A program made the position numbers and the translations under genes. Under the pieces are notes generated by a model that was not told the origin of the DNA, did not search any database, and saw only the letters and a list, made by a program, of their open reading frames with translations. A stretch of 27,624 nt of DNA, from contig NW_003124893.1 in the NCBI RefSeq assembly GCF_000003605.2, forward strand, positions 1,017,988 through 1,045,611, written 5' to 3'. The DNA is from Saccoglossus kowalevskii. Lineage: Eukaryota; Hemichordata; Enteropneusta; Harrimaniidae. Below are positions 9,536 to 20,653 of the stretch, piece after piece. Position 1 is the stretch's first letter. Every line of letters starts with the position of its first letter.

Positions 9536-12489
9536 TATTGTGCTTAAAAATATCTAGAAATATGACACTAATGGCCTATGTATCTCATCATGGAGATACA
9601 AACGGTTAAATAGTTAGAGAATGTGGGTCGTAAATGTTTCAAGTATTTTTTTAAACGTTGTTTAAAAGTGATATGACATATACCAAAATGAATTTGACTA
9701 AATATTCAATAGGATAGAGTTATTAAAATACCATAGTTCTGTAGTGTGACCATAGAGCTTAAAAATAGACATCCTAGTTCTTGCGTGTATAGTGTATAGT
9801 GGATTGTTTATCAAGAATTTACATGTTATTATAAAAACGACATTTCAAAATGCAGAGCTTGATAGTTGAAATGAAATCCCTACTGGCAACAGTTTGTGTT
9901 GAAGAAACCCAAATAACGTACATGGTAAATATATTTAATGTGAATTCATTCTCAAAATTAGAAGTAAGATTGCAAATGTAAATCTAGTTTTAAAGTGATA
10001 TTTCATATTTACATAAGTTTAACATCAATTTCAATTGTGAAATCAACATAATGAATTTAAAATGGAAATGTTAATTATGCAAGCGCAAAATACAACAGGT
10101 AAAATACATGGCTGTGACCTTACTCGGTTGCAGTAACCATTTTCTGTCCTGTTACGACTATTTTTCTCCAACGTAATATTAGTAATTCCGTGAGTAAGCA
10201 GAAACTTTGGTACGTCACTTGCCCGTTGGAACATAATACATTGGGGGAAATGATGACAAAATATCGATGGCTGGTTAGACTTTAGCGTGGTGTATACTAA
10301 TTACTATGCCAGCGATCACAAATTGCTGAACGACGCTGGGATGCCGCAGCGGATAATGAACCTGAGCGGTGGGATGAAAAAAAGTATCAGAAGTTATTGT
10401 CGTAACAGTTGCAGTGAGCATAAGCGGCAATGTTAAGACATTCGAATGTCAACAGCGAAATAGCCTACCCTGGGTGGCAATATACCGTTGTCAGGCATGC
10501 TGCTCCGGAATCATCAATGGTAGATCACACACAATAGCAGAAGCAATGGTATTATGGTATTATCTCCCAAGTTCCGTTGCCACGAAAAATGTGTTCAATA
10601 ACTGTACCCCTATATGTTTATACCGGCTATTATCATTCATCAAAAATAAACTAAAAATACATGAACAAGTGTCGAGAGAAAAATTGGTTTAGAAGTTTTT
10701 TTTCCATTATACTTGCCTTCTTGCGCATTCCTGGTTCACTTTACACTTGTGTGTGTGTATATGAGGACAGTGGTCGCCGCGCCGCTTCCTGTTTCATATG
10801 GTGATGCACAAAACGTGTGTAATGTACATTGTTTACATGAACTTCGAGCACAGACTGCGCCACGACCATCGTCCTTTTAAACTATGGTTACTGTGCGTGA
10901 CTCAGAGTGACATTCTCTATTTGTATTTGTATTTCGGAAATTGTATTATCTACAGGTATTCGCTACCTAATATTAATTATCGCCGTTTATAACATCAAAG
11001 CAACTACAAGCGTGTCTCTCTGTTTATATATGCAGATTAGTAGACCACTACATTTTTTAGGAAGGATCTTGTTGCACTTTACACGGAGCATCAACATTTT
11101 AAAACCCTCATGCTACGAAAACCAAATTAAACGCCATAATATATGAACTATGTTCAGTTGTAATCTTATTTATATTGTACTTTTACACATTTAGTATTTC
11201 GTGCCGTAAACTCTCACACAATTATGTATCCCGCTAATAATTGTAAGATATTATTCTGAAGATTACTGAGCAATAAAAACAATGAGGCAGTCGAAAAATG
11301 TTACATAAGAGCTATATTTTATTTTATCACTAATTCTTGTTTTTCTAATATTCATTCAAATTATTTCCTAGTTTCACCTGTTTCCATCAGCTTTTTAGAT
11401 TGTCAGTATTTCATGATACTACCAAGACTTTTCATAGCATTTTTCTTTTTTTCATTATGAGATTAGTCCGTGTTATGTGGGCATTACTGTGGAGACATTG
11501 CAATGATTTGCGCCCCCTAGAGCTTCACGCCGTAACCGTTATAAGAATGGCATTTCATAAATTAATTATAAATTTCTTATAGTCTGGTAGTTTGTTCAAA
11601 ATTAAATGTTTGTTTTCAATGTTTATTGGATCTTCATAAAAGGAGTGTATCAATTGGTATGTAGTATTAAGTTGATGATATTTCAAACGATGACTGGGAC
11701 TATACATATAATTCAGCCTAAATTTATATCGAGATTTAAGCTACAATTTTTTACAATATTTTGTAAAAAGCAGTCTCTGGCGAGAATTGTTACTGAAAGA
11801 TAAAATGTGCAAGTTAGAAACATAGTGAATACAAGATTTTCAGTTATTGTAAACACACGTAATGACATTGACAACATGGATGGAAATATTTTAACTATTT
11901 GGTACATTTTCTTACAATCAATGTCATTTGGACCAATTAATAAACCAATAAACATCTACTCACACCCGACATAATGAAGTCCTTTTTTGACAAATACAAT
12001 CAACATCATTTGAACTGCGGAAAGCGAATTCCAACATGAATGAATATATTGTTCGATGTAAACATTTCAAAAGCGATGTTGTTTTAAAACACAACACCAT
12101 GGAACGAGACTACCAGACAAAATAAATGCTCAGGTATGGCCTACACACTTTATTCAACACGCGTAAGGGGTGGGCAGGATATACCTGACCAGTTACAAGG
12201 GTATTGGGATACACGTTATATTATTACAAGGAAACGCCAAAATCGGAAATGTAGAAAATTGTCTTACATATAACCTTGCATGCATGCACAAGAAGCACCG
12301 TATTTGTAGAACACTGACTGCACAAGAGAGCTATTTGGGTGGATTCCATTGAACTACAGGACACATCAGTAGCCAGCAAAATAAACTAGGAGGCGCATCC
12401 AATTCAAAACTAAAATCGGGAATGTCATTCCCTGGCGATTTCCCCACTCGTTAACTGCAGAAGGAAAGAATTAACCAATATCTTTACGA
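9536..12489. other. Intergenic sequence without recognised gene
   Basis: AT-rich DNA between the two transporter copies. The longest open frame, 10414-10692 (+), encodes a 92-residue product that I do not recognise and that has no flanking splice or promoter logic I can support. A short GT run lies near 10748-10760. Bases 12180-12489 may be a further worn 3' part of the transposase fossil next door, but I cannot follow it convincingly. Confidence 0.6.
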
Positions 12490-12960
12490 TGCAAAATTAA
12501 ATGTCAATCTATTGGAAGGAAAAGGAACCAGTGGTACTCGAATTGTACCATAAATGCCAGGGCATATATTACAATATCAGGTGTTTTTTTTACCTAATCA
12601 AGATATTTCCAAAGTCTCCAATATCAACAAAATGCACCACAAAATCTGCTTTGATTCTAGCTTCACTGTAGAGTAATACCACATCTTTAAGGTTTTAAAA
12701 GTTGATTTCCTTGTATAGGTGCTCATATGTAGCAGCAGTGAAATCACTTGTTGAATGACTGTGTGTAGTCAATTAAAGTTCTTATGCTAGGCAATTCTAT
12801 AACACCATAATCTCTACTAGTATAAGTATGGTATGTGGCACTCAATCCAAGCTTTAAGTTTAGACACAATTCAATAAAAATGGAATACCATCGATGTCAG
12901 CACACTGTACAGCAGATTGTTGTTGCTGCCAAAACAAATGACGGAATGATCCATCGTCAT
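12490..12960 (-). mobile_element. Fossil P-element-like (THAP9-type) transposase fragment
   Basis: On the minus strand, broken frames line up in order with the P-element-type transposase family. First comes an FWQQQQ stretch (plus-strand 12911-12945, family FWEQQ). Next is GVIELPSIRTLIDYTQSFNK (12747-12806, family LPS-x-RTLxDYT). After a frame change comes NLKDVVLL...ARIKADFV...FVDIGDFGN (12600-12746, family xxIKxDLVxD ... GFVDLGD). Last is IRVPLVPFPSN (about 12500-12545, family FPYAxFP). Several stops and frameshifts interrupt it, and the DE of the family motif DE-x-K/R-I-K is not kept, so it is inactive. Terminal repeats were not found. Confidence 0.6.
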
Positions 12961-14146
12961 GCGCATTTCCCAATAATACCACCATATTCATTCACTATAG
13001 CCAGTATCATTATCCATGCCAATTCGTTCATTAGCTACATTTTATGTGGACCTTTGTAATATTCCAGCCTATGCATCTGTTCTTTTCCTTTATAATACCA
13101 CGTCTTCTTGAGTATAATTCATCAGACGATAATGGCAATTGAACTCGACTATGCTTTCATACATTGGCTACCATAGCAAACAGCTTCTCTATTTTCCTTC
13201 CTCTGTAATCAGTCACCTTTCTGTACGTTGTTTTCACTGTATTGCTATACACACGTGCCATCCCTCTTCATCTGTCATTTGATGTTATGACAGGAAGCTT
13301 TAACCACCTAACCCTTTTTACGATCTTTATAGAGACCGTTCTTTGTTTATGATGTCAATGATGGAAAAGATAGTACTTAGTTGATTATAAAACTTCACAC
13401 TGCCAAATTGTGTCTCCCAGAAACAATCATAATGCACAATGAACGATTTTATAATTAGTGGTCTTTTCATCACATTTGGGACTATCCTGGTTTACACAGG
13501 GTTTAAGTACATTAATGATGTTATTAAAATCCACAACAACTAACAGCAACAGAAATTGAACCGGTGACATGGCTTGAATGGCTTTACTCGGTTTATAAGT
13601 AGATACTACTGGTGATGATGATGATGAAGATGGAATATTTGTGTCTGTGTTGAGTCTGTGTGGCAATAGCTTAACTGAACTACATGACTTTTGTTTATCA
13701 TCCACAGAGCATAAACATGATGTGAAACTTTAGACAGTTTACAATCCAGCATTGTACTCTTTGAATTGCAGCATCAATTGATTATTTTGCATGCCTAGCA
13801 AAAATTACTTCCTCCCTTTTTTATGTTTGGTAGCCTTTTCCAACTCCTTACAATGGTAGTTCCTTGGACGTGTACCAATGCCATCTTTATTTGGCATAAC
13901 TGCCACAAAAGAAAACAGAATTCGATATTAAAATGTTATTTTATCTAAAGTCTATTGGAATTTACAGTATTTTTATTCACTCGATTTCTAGTATATGCTG
14001 CTACAGAAATTCTGAACTGAAAAAGCTAGAATAATGGCATTAATGGTAACTAAAAATACATATCAAAATCAACAGTATTACGCCGTCGCCATTTTGTTGG
14101 TAGCTGGACGTTTTGGCTCCGGTTTTAGACGTTAATTTGCAAAACA
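12961..14146. other. Intergenic sequence, possibly the 5' part of the transposase fossil
   Basis: Minus-strand frames at 13427-13705 (serine-rich, 92 residues) and at about 13808-13900 (a lysine-rich peptide starting MPNKDGIGTRPRNYHCKELE) lie upstream of the P-like fossil in the same orientation and might be remnants of its N-terminal part. I cannot place them in the family by motif. A short GAT run is at 13611-13632. Confidence 0.35.
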
Positions 14147-14229
14147 GGTTGGTCGTTACGACCATGGTGTAAATTATATTCGAGAAGTAGTGTTCATTAT
14201 AACTCACACCAGGGTTGTAACGACCGACC
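14147..14229. repeat. Inverted repeat with 24-bp arms, 35-nt loop
   Basis: Arms 14147-14170 and 14206-14229 are reverse complements with about three mismatches. The core GGTCGTTACGACC of the left arm is itself palindromic. A GATA tetranucleotide run follows at 14233-14262. It could be a small foldback element or the relic of a MITE. It lies about 700 bases upstream of the copy B start codon. Confidence 0.8.
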
Positions 14230-14467
14230 ACCCAGATAGATAGATCGAAAGACAGATAGATGAAATAAATAAAATACAATTACTGTAAATAACATCACTA
14301 TAATCCCCTGTTATAAATAACAGTATATATATATACATTGTAACACTGATAGAATATTGTCCATTGAACTCGCAATTATACTTTATATTTATATTAACCA
14401 ATTCAGCAAATGCTGTGTACCCAAGTAAGAGGTTGACAGCTGTGATTTAGTTTCATATAACGTAGTT

Positions 14468-14919
14468 AACACACTCATGAATCACTTTTCTTTTTGATTC
14501 GCCAGTGAAACCAATGAGACGTTATCTCTTGTAAACCTTTTTTCGGTATAGTTTGAATTTGTAAAATGTCTGTTATTTTACATCTGTGTTGCATGTTTGT
14601 ATATCATTTATTTATATATAAACACACAGCACAAAAAACTACAAAATAACTGATTTGAATAATATTTAGGCACCAGTAAATCACCGATTGCTATAACAAC
14701 TCTCATAACGCACTTTTCATTCTGACAGCATCAGTATGGTGTGATCACTTGTAAAATGCAATTTTATTTCCGTATGTTTTGAACTGGTGACTATATTATA
14801 CTAAACCGCTGTTATTTGGCATCTGTGTTGTTAATACGCAGTGCATGTCATTTACCATAAATATATAATAACACCCAGCACAAATAACTAAAAAATGACT
14901 GATTTGAATAATATTCATA
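14468..14919 (+). promoter_or_regulatory. Tandemly duplicated segment immediately upstream of copy B, with TATA-like boxes
   Basis: Unit 1 (14468-14670) and unit 2 (14695-14919) share, in the same order, ACTCAT, CACTTTTC, CTTGTAAA, GTTTGAA or GTTTTGAA, TGTTATTT, CATCTGTGTTG, a TATATA word, AACAC-CAGCACAAA and CTGATTTGAATAATATT. Offsets between matching words grow from 227 to 249 through small indels. TATA-like words are at 14611-14620 and 14861-14870; the second lies about 75 bases before the ATG. The segment is likely 5' UTR and core promoter, but no transcription start can be proven. Confidence 0.6.
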
Positions 14920-14945
14920 AACAATCCGTCTCGATTTTAAAATGA
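14895..14945 (+). CDS. Upstream ORF overlapping the copy B start codon
   Basis: ATG at 14895 opens a 16-codon frame (MTDLNNIHKQSVSILK) that stops at TGA 14943-14945, so its stop overlaps the main ATG as ATGA. The A before the start (AAAAATGAC) is acceptable context. Upstream ORFs with this overlap can lower main-frame translation or allow reinitiation. Whether it is in the mRNA depends on the transcription start. The first duplicated unit upstream has ATAACTG at this place and lacks the ATG. Confidence 0.4.
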   Translation: MTDLNNIHKQSVSILK

Positions 14946-15641
14946 GTGAATACAGAAAACCATTAGGAATTAACAGTGAAATCAAGTTTGATATCACATC
15001 AAAACCCAATGATGATGAAGAATATGATGAGTCACCGAACAATGGTGGTATGACAAAGAGGCTGGATGAACCAACTTGGCTAGAGAGACGTCTTGGTGAT
15101 ATTCGATTTTTTGTTGCCTGCCTGATGGTCGTCATTGGTCTCAATGGATTTATTGCTGGATACAAGATAGGTATATTGACTACAATTGAAAAGCGATATA
15201 ATCTAAATAGTGCCCAGCTTGGTACCATTAGCAGTATGTACCAAGTGGGCCCACCTGTCACTATGTTGTTCTGTGGTTATATCTGTGGGCGACCCAACGC
15301 TCATCGACCAAGATGGATTTCAATTGGAACCTTGGTAGTTGCGGCAGGATTATTTATATCTATACTGCCACATTTAACCCTCGGTCCGTATGAATACATG
15401 CACGAAACAGTGACTGAAAAAATAATAAATATACATCTATGTTCCAACAGTGGAGAAGATTTAGCCAATGAAACAACAAGTTCAACATCAGAAGATACAG
15501 TTAATGTTCAACAAAGTTATGTAGCATATTTATATTTTGTATTTGGTGCATTGATGACGGGGGCTGGATATAGTCCTACAATACTTGGAAACTCATTTAT
15601 AGATGATTTTGCAAAGCACACTACATCGGCCTTATATCTCG
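14942..15641 (+). CDS. OATP copy B, coding exon 1 (N-terminus, TM1-TM4)
   Basis: 700 nt, 233 codons plus one base. The start is the first ATG after an in-frame TAA at 14918. The N-terminal 55 residues are hydrophilic and acidic (PNDDEEYDESP) and probably cytosolic. TM1 is about 56-78, TM2 about 93-115, TM3 about 125-146, TM4 about 193-215. Between TM1 and TM2 is TTIEKRYNLNSAQLGTISSM, matching the OATP pattern T-[IL]-E-[RK]-R-[FY]-x-L-x-S-x-x-x-G. An N-glycosylation site (NET, residue 176) lies in the TM3-TM4 loop. Donor G|GTGAGT at 15642, phase 1. Confidence 0.93.
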
Positions 15642-15936
15642 GTGAGTTTATTTTTGTATAATTTCAATCACTTTTTATTTGAGTTATTGGATTTTACCGA
15701 AGCATTCTTGAAGTACTGGCTAATTATTGTGCGATAGTGGGATAAGTGATTAATTTACAGAGCTGATTAATAGTATGTATAATTTGAAAGTCATACTAGT
15801 CATAGCCTGACATTGTGGCCAAAACAATCATGAAGGAAGAAAATAAACCGGACAATATGGCCGTTCATTTCCACTCAGTGCCATGCCATGCTAAGCTTAC
15901 GAGATTTGTATTAGAGTCTATAAAACACATACATTG

Positions 15937-16082
15937 TGTATTACATGTGGTACAGCTCGTTCCACTTGTTAGGGTTGATATAAACCCCAGTATTCCCAAA
16001 GTGCCTCCACAGAGGTCATATAGATGAAAACAGGATGATCTGTGGTGATTGTAAATATTACTATAAGAAACATGGAACACGA
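15937..16082 (+). pseudogene. Possible fossil GATA-type zinc finger in intron 1 of copy B
   Basis: 16008-16082 reads HRGHIDENRMICGDCKYYYK then KHGTR, resembling the second half of a GATA-type finger (C-x2-C-x-x-Y-Y-K-x-H-G). A C-x2-C-G-T pair lies upstream at 15937-15954 in another frame, but the spacing to the second pair is about 30 residues instead of the usual 17-18. Copy A has the same block (1440-1500: HRGHIDEGKMVCG) with an indel that destroys the second cysteine. It could be a decayed exon of another gene or transposon, or a coincidence. Confidence 0.3.
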
Positions 16083-16810
16083 ATCATCGCCAGAAGAGAA
16101 TTATTCTGCTTTATTACAGTCTCTTCCAAGCAAAGGAGTACATATCAATTGGGACAGCTCAATCAATGAATCATGCCTATCATCACCACTGATATTCAGC
16201 AGTCCGAAACACAATCCATTCCATGTGTTGACTCTATTGTCATCTAATGGCAGCCAGTCTTCCATATGTTTCCCAGACTAAGATTTGTTCAGCTCAATCA
16301 TATTTTAAACTAGCCATTTTTGACGACACCTACAGATCACAATCAGTATTATAACGACCTCATGGCGGCACTGCCAGGCCCAGAGTGAATGCGGTAACAA
16401 GTTGGCTTCAGCGAGATTCGAAAACCAACTGTTCAGTCAAAGCCCAATCAGTTAGCCAATTCGCTAGCAAATTGTAGTGCAAAATTCGAATACGGTTGAA
16501 GCTGCTATATATGGATTATTCGTTTTCACACATTTAGAGTAAGCCTTTCAAAAAGCGCAATACCCTGAACATATGTGAATATGTGAAATATAGATAACCA
16601 CATCAATGTTGTCAAAGCATTATAAATGCGATGCGTTATACTGTACGTCGAGCATATTTTGAAGTGATTAAAATGTACTCAATAAATCACGACGCTTGTT
16701 TTTATAGGGTGTAAAAATCCATTATTGTTAATTAAAAACAAAAGCACATGTCATTGTTTTGAAAGCCACTAATCAGCAACAAACTTAATAGACAGATAAT
16801 TTGCATAATA

Positions 16811-17270
16811 GTCACTACCCCCTGGGGGTCACTCTATACTAAAACCTTACACCATGTGCGTTCTTGCTGAAAAAATAATAGTTCCTTAAAGATGGCAGCA
16901 CATTGCCAAACCATACCCCTTATTGTCGACGCACTGTAAATTTAGTACCCCTTAGAGCAAACATATATTGAGAACATCCTACTCCTATTGCGAGCATTCT
17001 CTGCCGGTTTTTCCTCACTCAAGTGGGGTGTGATCAACTCAAACAAACTTTGGCTTAGGGCGGTGTATGGGAGTGGTTGTTGCAAGAGGGGCCTACAGCG
17101 CCCGCAGCAACCCTGTGAGTTTATTCCTGGAGAATATAATTTTGAAGAGGGCATATTTGCCTCCCGCGCGCGCCCGCTTTAGAAGGTGAAAAACACCCCC
17201 TTTCCCCGCTAAATTTGGAGCGCACATGGGGTAGTAACGGCATATAGAGTGGCCCCCAGGGGTCACTACC
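16811..17270. mobile_element. MITE-like element, about 460 bp, with imperfect terminal inverted repeats
   Basis: Left end CCCCTGGGGGTCACTCTATA (16819-16838) matches the reverse complement of the right end at 17243-17264 with one mismatch. The match continues inward about 25 more bases with changes, sharing CCATGTGCG. The tips contain a nearly perfect palindrome around CCCCTGGGGG. The inner right part is GC-richer than its surroundings. No transposase is present. Target-site duplications could not be fixed. Confidence 0.65.
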
Positions 17271-17939
17271 CATAGCAAATATAAACAGTCTCTCGAATTT
17301 AGGACAAGTTACACTTCAATCATACACGCATTCAATTTACGATCGCCCATATTTTCGAGCGCCCACAAATTTAATTTCATTGGAATTCTCGCTCACACTC
17401 GCTCACACTAACGTCTTGTAGTCGACTATGAAACAGGGAAAGAAAATGAATCGAAAGAAATTTGGAGAAGAACGTTATGATGATTTAATCGGTCAGACCA
17501 TAGAGGTAGACAATTTGAGCACATGGCAGACTCAATGCCAGACGTTTTTTATTCCTTGTTTCTCGAGTTTTTATAAGTAAATTTTTTTAAGGAGGACGGG
17601 AAAAAATATAATTAATTCTTTTTTTTTTCTTTAGATTTGTGTGATTCTCAAAGAATTGTGAAATCATTGATCGGAGAGAAGAAATGAAATCAATGTTTAT
17701 TCTATGTTTAACCTGGTTTGCAATGTCGCCAATTGGGGCACAATTTTCACGGAAAAAAATAAAGATAATAATAATTTTTTCAAGCAATTTTTTGCATGTC
17801 GGCGGGATAATAAAAGTCTGGCCTAATGACCAACTAATGTGTCATGGACTCGTTGACACCCGGCCACAATAAGTCGTTAATGTACACTCATACGGAAAGC
17901 CTGAGACAAGCAGCTGTAAAAGAAAACATACCGTCTGTG
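17271..17939. other. Intron sequence without recognised content
   Basis: Lies between the MITE-like element and the degenerate repeats of copy B intron 1. It contains a short direct doublet CTCGCTCACACT near 17390-17410 and AT-rich homopolymer runs. Overlapping open frames on both strands (17587-17787 minus, 17684-17872 plus) look like chance. Confidence 0.5.
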
Positions 17940-18610
17940 TGTGAGCATCCTTATCAGTCCCCGTTTGGACACTTATGTTTTGACCTTCGTGCGTCTGTGT
18001 GTCCGTGCGTCCGTGCCTGTTTTTTTTAGAAATGCCTGGACCAATTACAATCAAACTTCACACATACATTACATTATACATATGCACATCAATTTGTTTC
18101 ACGATCTGATTCAAGATGTATGTATGGCAGGGATTTTTGTACTGAAAAATCATCCAAATTAAGTATTTCTCAGCTTTTTACAGGGGGATTTTGTCCAAAC
18201 TTGGTATATACATTGGACATTGTAGGACTTTGATGTACATCATTTTTTTTTCAGATAAGATTCAAAATAGCCGACTGGCGGCCATTTTGTTTTAATGAAT
18301 AGTGGCCATTTTTGTGCTAAAAAATCATCAAATATCAAGCATTTATGGATGGATTTCGTTCAAACTTGGTACATACTTTACGGGTTCCTGGTGCATGTCA
18401 TTTTATTTTTCAGACTGGATTCAAAATATCCGACTGGCGGCCATTTTGTTTTAATGAATGGGCTTCTAAAACCATATCTCTGACATGCTTTGTCTAATTA
18501 TGTTCAAATGTTATATATTCATTATACATCATGTTATAGATATATACATGTATTCAAAATGGCTGATTTTGTTTTAATTAATGCTGTTCCAGGGCAATAT
18601 CTCAATGTGG
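17940..18610. repeat. Degenerate tandem repeat with GGCGGCCATTTTG words
   Basis: After a GT-rich leader (GTGCGTCTGTGTGTCCGTGC) come repeated blocks containing AAAAATCATC, a TCCAAACTTGGTA or TTCAAACTTGGTA word, TTTTTCAGA and ATTCAAAATA-CCGACTGGC, then GGCCATTTTGTTTTAATGAA. The last motif recurs at about 18262, 18419 and, worn, 18552, so the spacing is about 130-157 bases. It is probably derived from a dispersed repeat family; open frames running through it are not genes. Confidence 0.7.
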
Positions 18611-19448
18611 ACAAGTACTTGTTTGACGATCAGATACAAATGTTAATCAGTTTAATGTTAAATCATCATAACCATATTCCTGATATGGTTATATTATAGC
18701 TATATTACTATAACATATAACTATATATCTTAAATTCGATAACTAACGGGGACTGTGCCATGCATGGCTTTTTTATTTTTTTTAATCTTCACATTCTCAA
18801 TTAATAACTTGATTAAATAAAGTTGGATTTGTCATACCTGATATAGAAAGTGAACTGAATGTAAAATACCGGCAGTAGTTCCCACTAGTGGTTGTTCCGG
18901 TACTATATGTATTACGCATTCAAGAGAAAGAATCATCACACTAATTTTGTCGTAGTAGTTTTGGGAACTAAAAACGGAAAACATGATTTATGGCGAACAG
19001 CTTATTTTACAAATCTACAAAATAATAACGGCGCTAAGGAACTGAAAATTCACCATTCGATCGACAGACAATTTTAAACGGGCAAGCGATAGCATTTCAC
19101 GATTCAGTTCAACACTTGATGTGACATCGCCCGTCATTGCCATTCAAGTCAGATAATAGAATCTTCGTCCAAACATCTCACGTGGTTAACAAAATCTTGG
19201 AAAGAAAACTAGTTGACTCTGATCTGATGGTGCGTCCAGCAGAGCAAGAGAATGACCTTCCGTGGAGGGCAATGTATGGTATTGAGTCCTCCAGCAAAGG
19301 AGCGTCTCGTTCCACAACGTAACAATGATATGTAAATCATGACGTAAGTTTAGCACAACTTTGTCACGCCGTGAAACACTGTTTTCTATTTATTTATTGA
19401 TTGATTTCGGGAGCATTATCTCGTAGTTTATTACAAATTGCGACCCCC

Positions 19449-19669
19449 GTATATACTGTAAAATGACTAATTTTCACTGGGTTTAAATTTCACTGATTTA
19501 GCATTTCAGGCATATTCAGTGGGTTTTAAATTCACGGTTTCGTCATTTAGATAATGTGTTCTATGCTAAATTTTACATATTCACTGTGTTTTAATTTAGC
19601 GCATTTTCCAGTCAGCGAAATAAGCAAAATTAAAACCCAGTGAATAATTACTCCAATTACAGTATACAC
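19449..19669. mobile_element. MITE-like element, about 220 bp, terminal inverted repeats
   Basis: The left end begins GTATATACTGTAAAATGACT and the right end, reverse complemented, begins GTGTATACTGTAATTGGAGT. Both continue to TTCACTGGGTTT, so the arms are about 45 bp with modest mismatch. The interior repeats TTCACTG and TTTAAATTTCAC-like words. It is short and non-coding, typical of a non-autonomous DNA element. Confidence 0.7.
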
Positions 19670-20320
19670 ATCTGCGTGATTTTGATAGACAGAGACCATG
19701 ACGAGTCGGTATGAGTTAGTTTTGGTCCAAGGGAAACACGGATTTAGAGTTAGCAGACGACACGTTGCCGATAAGTTTTTTTGCCATTCTCGCGGTTAAA
19801 CAAAAAGGCGATTTACGACAACTGCAGGCAATTGATTTTGGGTTACCGTAGACGCATTATACTAATTTTTCGCACAGACACTCTTCGATATGTTTCCTCT
19901 CAAGCGATTATGGGATTTGTCTATTTTCGAAGTTACGCTCTAATATCTGAATACCGGAAAGAACCAGATTGCATTGTGATTTCAAGATAGCTAAATTATT
20001 ATTTCTTCGCAACTATGATGTAGATATATGTGAATGGTGACGAACGTTGTCTGAAAACTGTTTTGTTGTAAATGTTTCACTAAATTCGTTTATTCATTGG
20101 TTCAATTATTTTTTTCTGTTTTTACACAGAGATCACGTGACCATACACGTCCATACACACACATCTTGTTGATTTCACATCCAGTGTGAAAAAAGGATCT
20201 CCATTTAGCTTTGTGTGACTCATTTAATATTTTATATGGAAATATCAGTTTAGAAAATCAGTACCAAAAACGAATACAGCATCCTTAAGCTGCCTCATTT
20301 TTTTCTCATCATTTCTCCAG

Positions 20321-20653
20321 GACTTGTCAATATGATGTGGGGATTTGGGGCTATCATTGGTTTGATGGCTGCCGGGGCCAGTACATATGTGTACATTGAT
20401 ATTAACAGGAATAATATGGATACTGCCGACTTGAAACCAATGACACCGTCATGGCTTGGTGCTTGGTGGCTGGGAATTGTCGTTGTTATTCCATTCATGG
20501 TCCTCGTGGCATTTCCGTTATTCATGATACCGAAACATTTGACCAGAAATTGTGAAGTCCGTCGGTATCAAATTACCAACAAGAATAACAAGAAAGAGAG
20601 ACGAGAAAAGAAATCAATTCCATCAGTACAGGCATTCATGACGACGTTAAAGG
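20321..20653 (+). CDS. OATP copy B, coding exon 2 (TM5-TM6, OATP signature)
   Basis: 333 nt, one codon longer than copy A (an added Lys in NKNNKKERREKK). Encodes TM5 (NMMWGFGAIIGLMAAGAS), the loop TYVYIDINRNN, and the signature P-S-W-L-G-A-W-W-L-G with TM6 (IVVVIPFMVLVAFPLFMIP). Covers residues 234-344. Acceptor ATTTCTCCAG, donor G|GTGAGT at 20654, phase 1. The basic cytosolic loop ahead of TM7 ends AFMTTLK and splices to Asp of exon 3. Confidence 0.93.

Larger units (their letters stand above)
15642..20320 (+). other. Intron 1 of copy B (4679 nt)
   Basis: Phase 1, GTGAGT to CTCCAG. The first 1.1 kb retains blocks homologous to copy A intron 1, including the GATA-finger-like remnant at 16008-16082. 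The rest is mostly inserted material: a MITE-like element (16811-17270), degenerate repeats (17940-18610) and a second MITE-like element (19449-19669). Open frames at 18892-19077, 19137-19322 and 19781-19990 are short, unrecognised and without support. Confidence 0.8.

Noticed and set aside
10414-10692. 92-residue plus-strand frame in the intergenic region
   Set aside because: No family recognised, no splice or promoter context; kept only as part of the intergenic description.
11272-11277. AATAAA as a poly(A) signal for copy A
   Set aside because: It is 2.7 kb beyond the stop codon with a repeat field between; no evidence ties it to the transporter transcript.
14848-15261. 137-residue open frame on the minus strand
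   Set aside because: Antisense shadow of copy B exon 1, which carries the recognisable transporter sequence on the plus strand.
20295-20525. Minus-strand open frames over exon 2 (also 4302-4532)
   Set aside because: Antisense shadows of the OATP exon 2 in each copy; they are alike only because the exons are alike.
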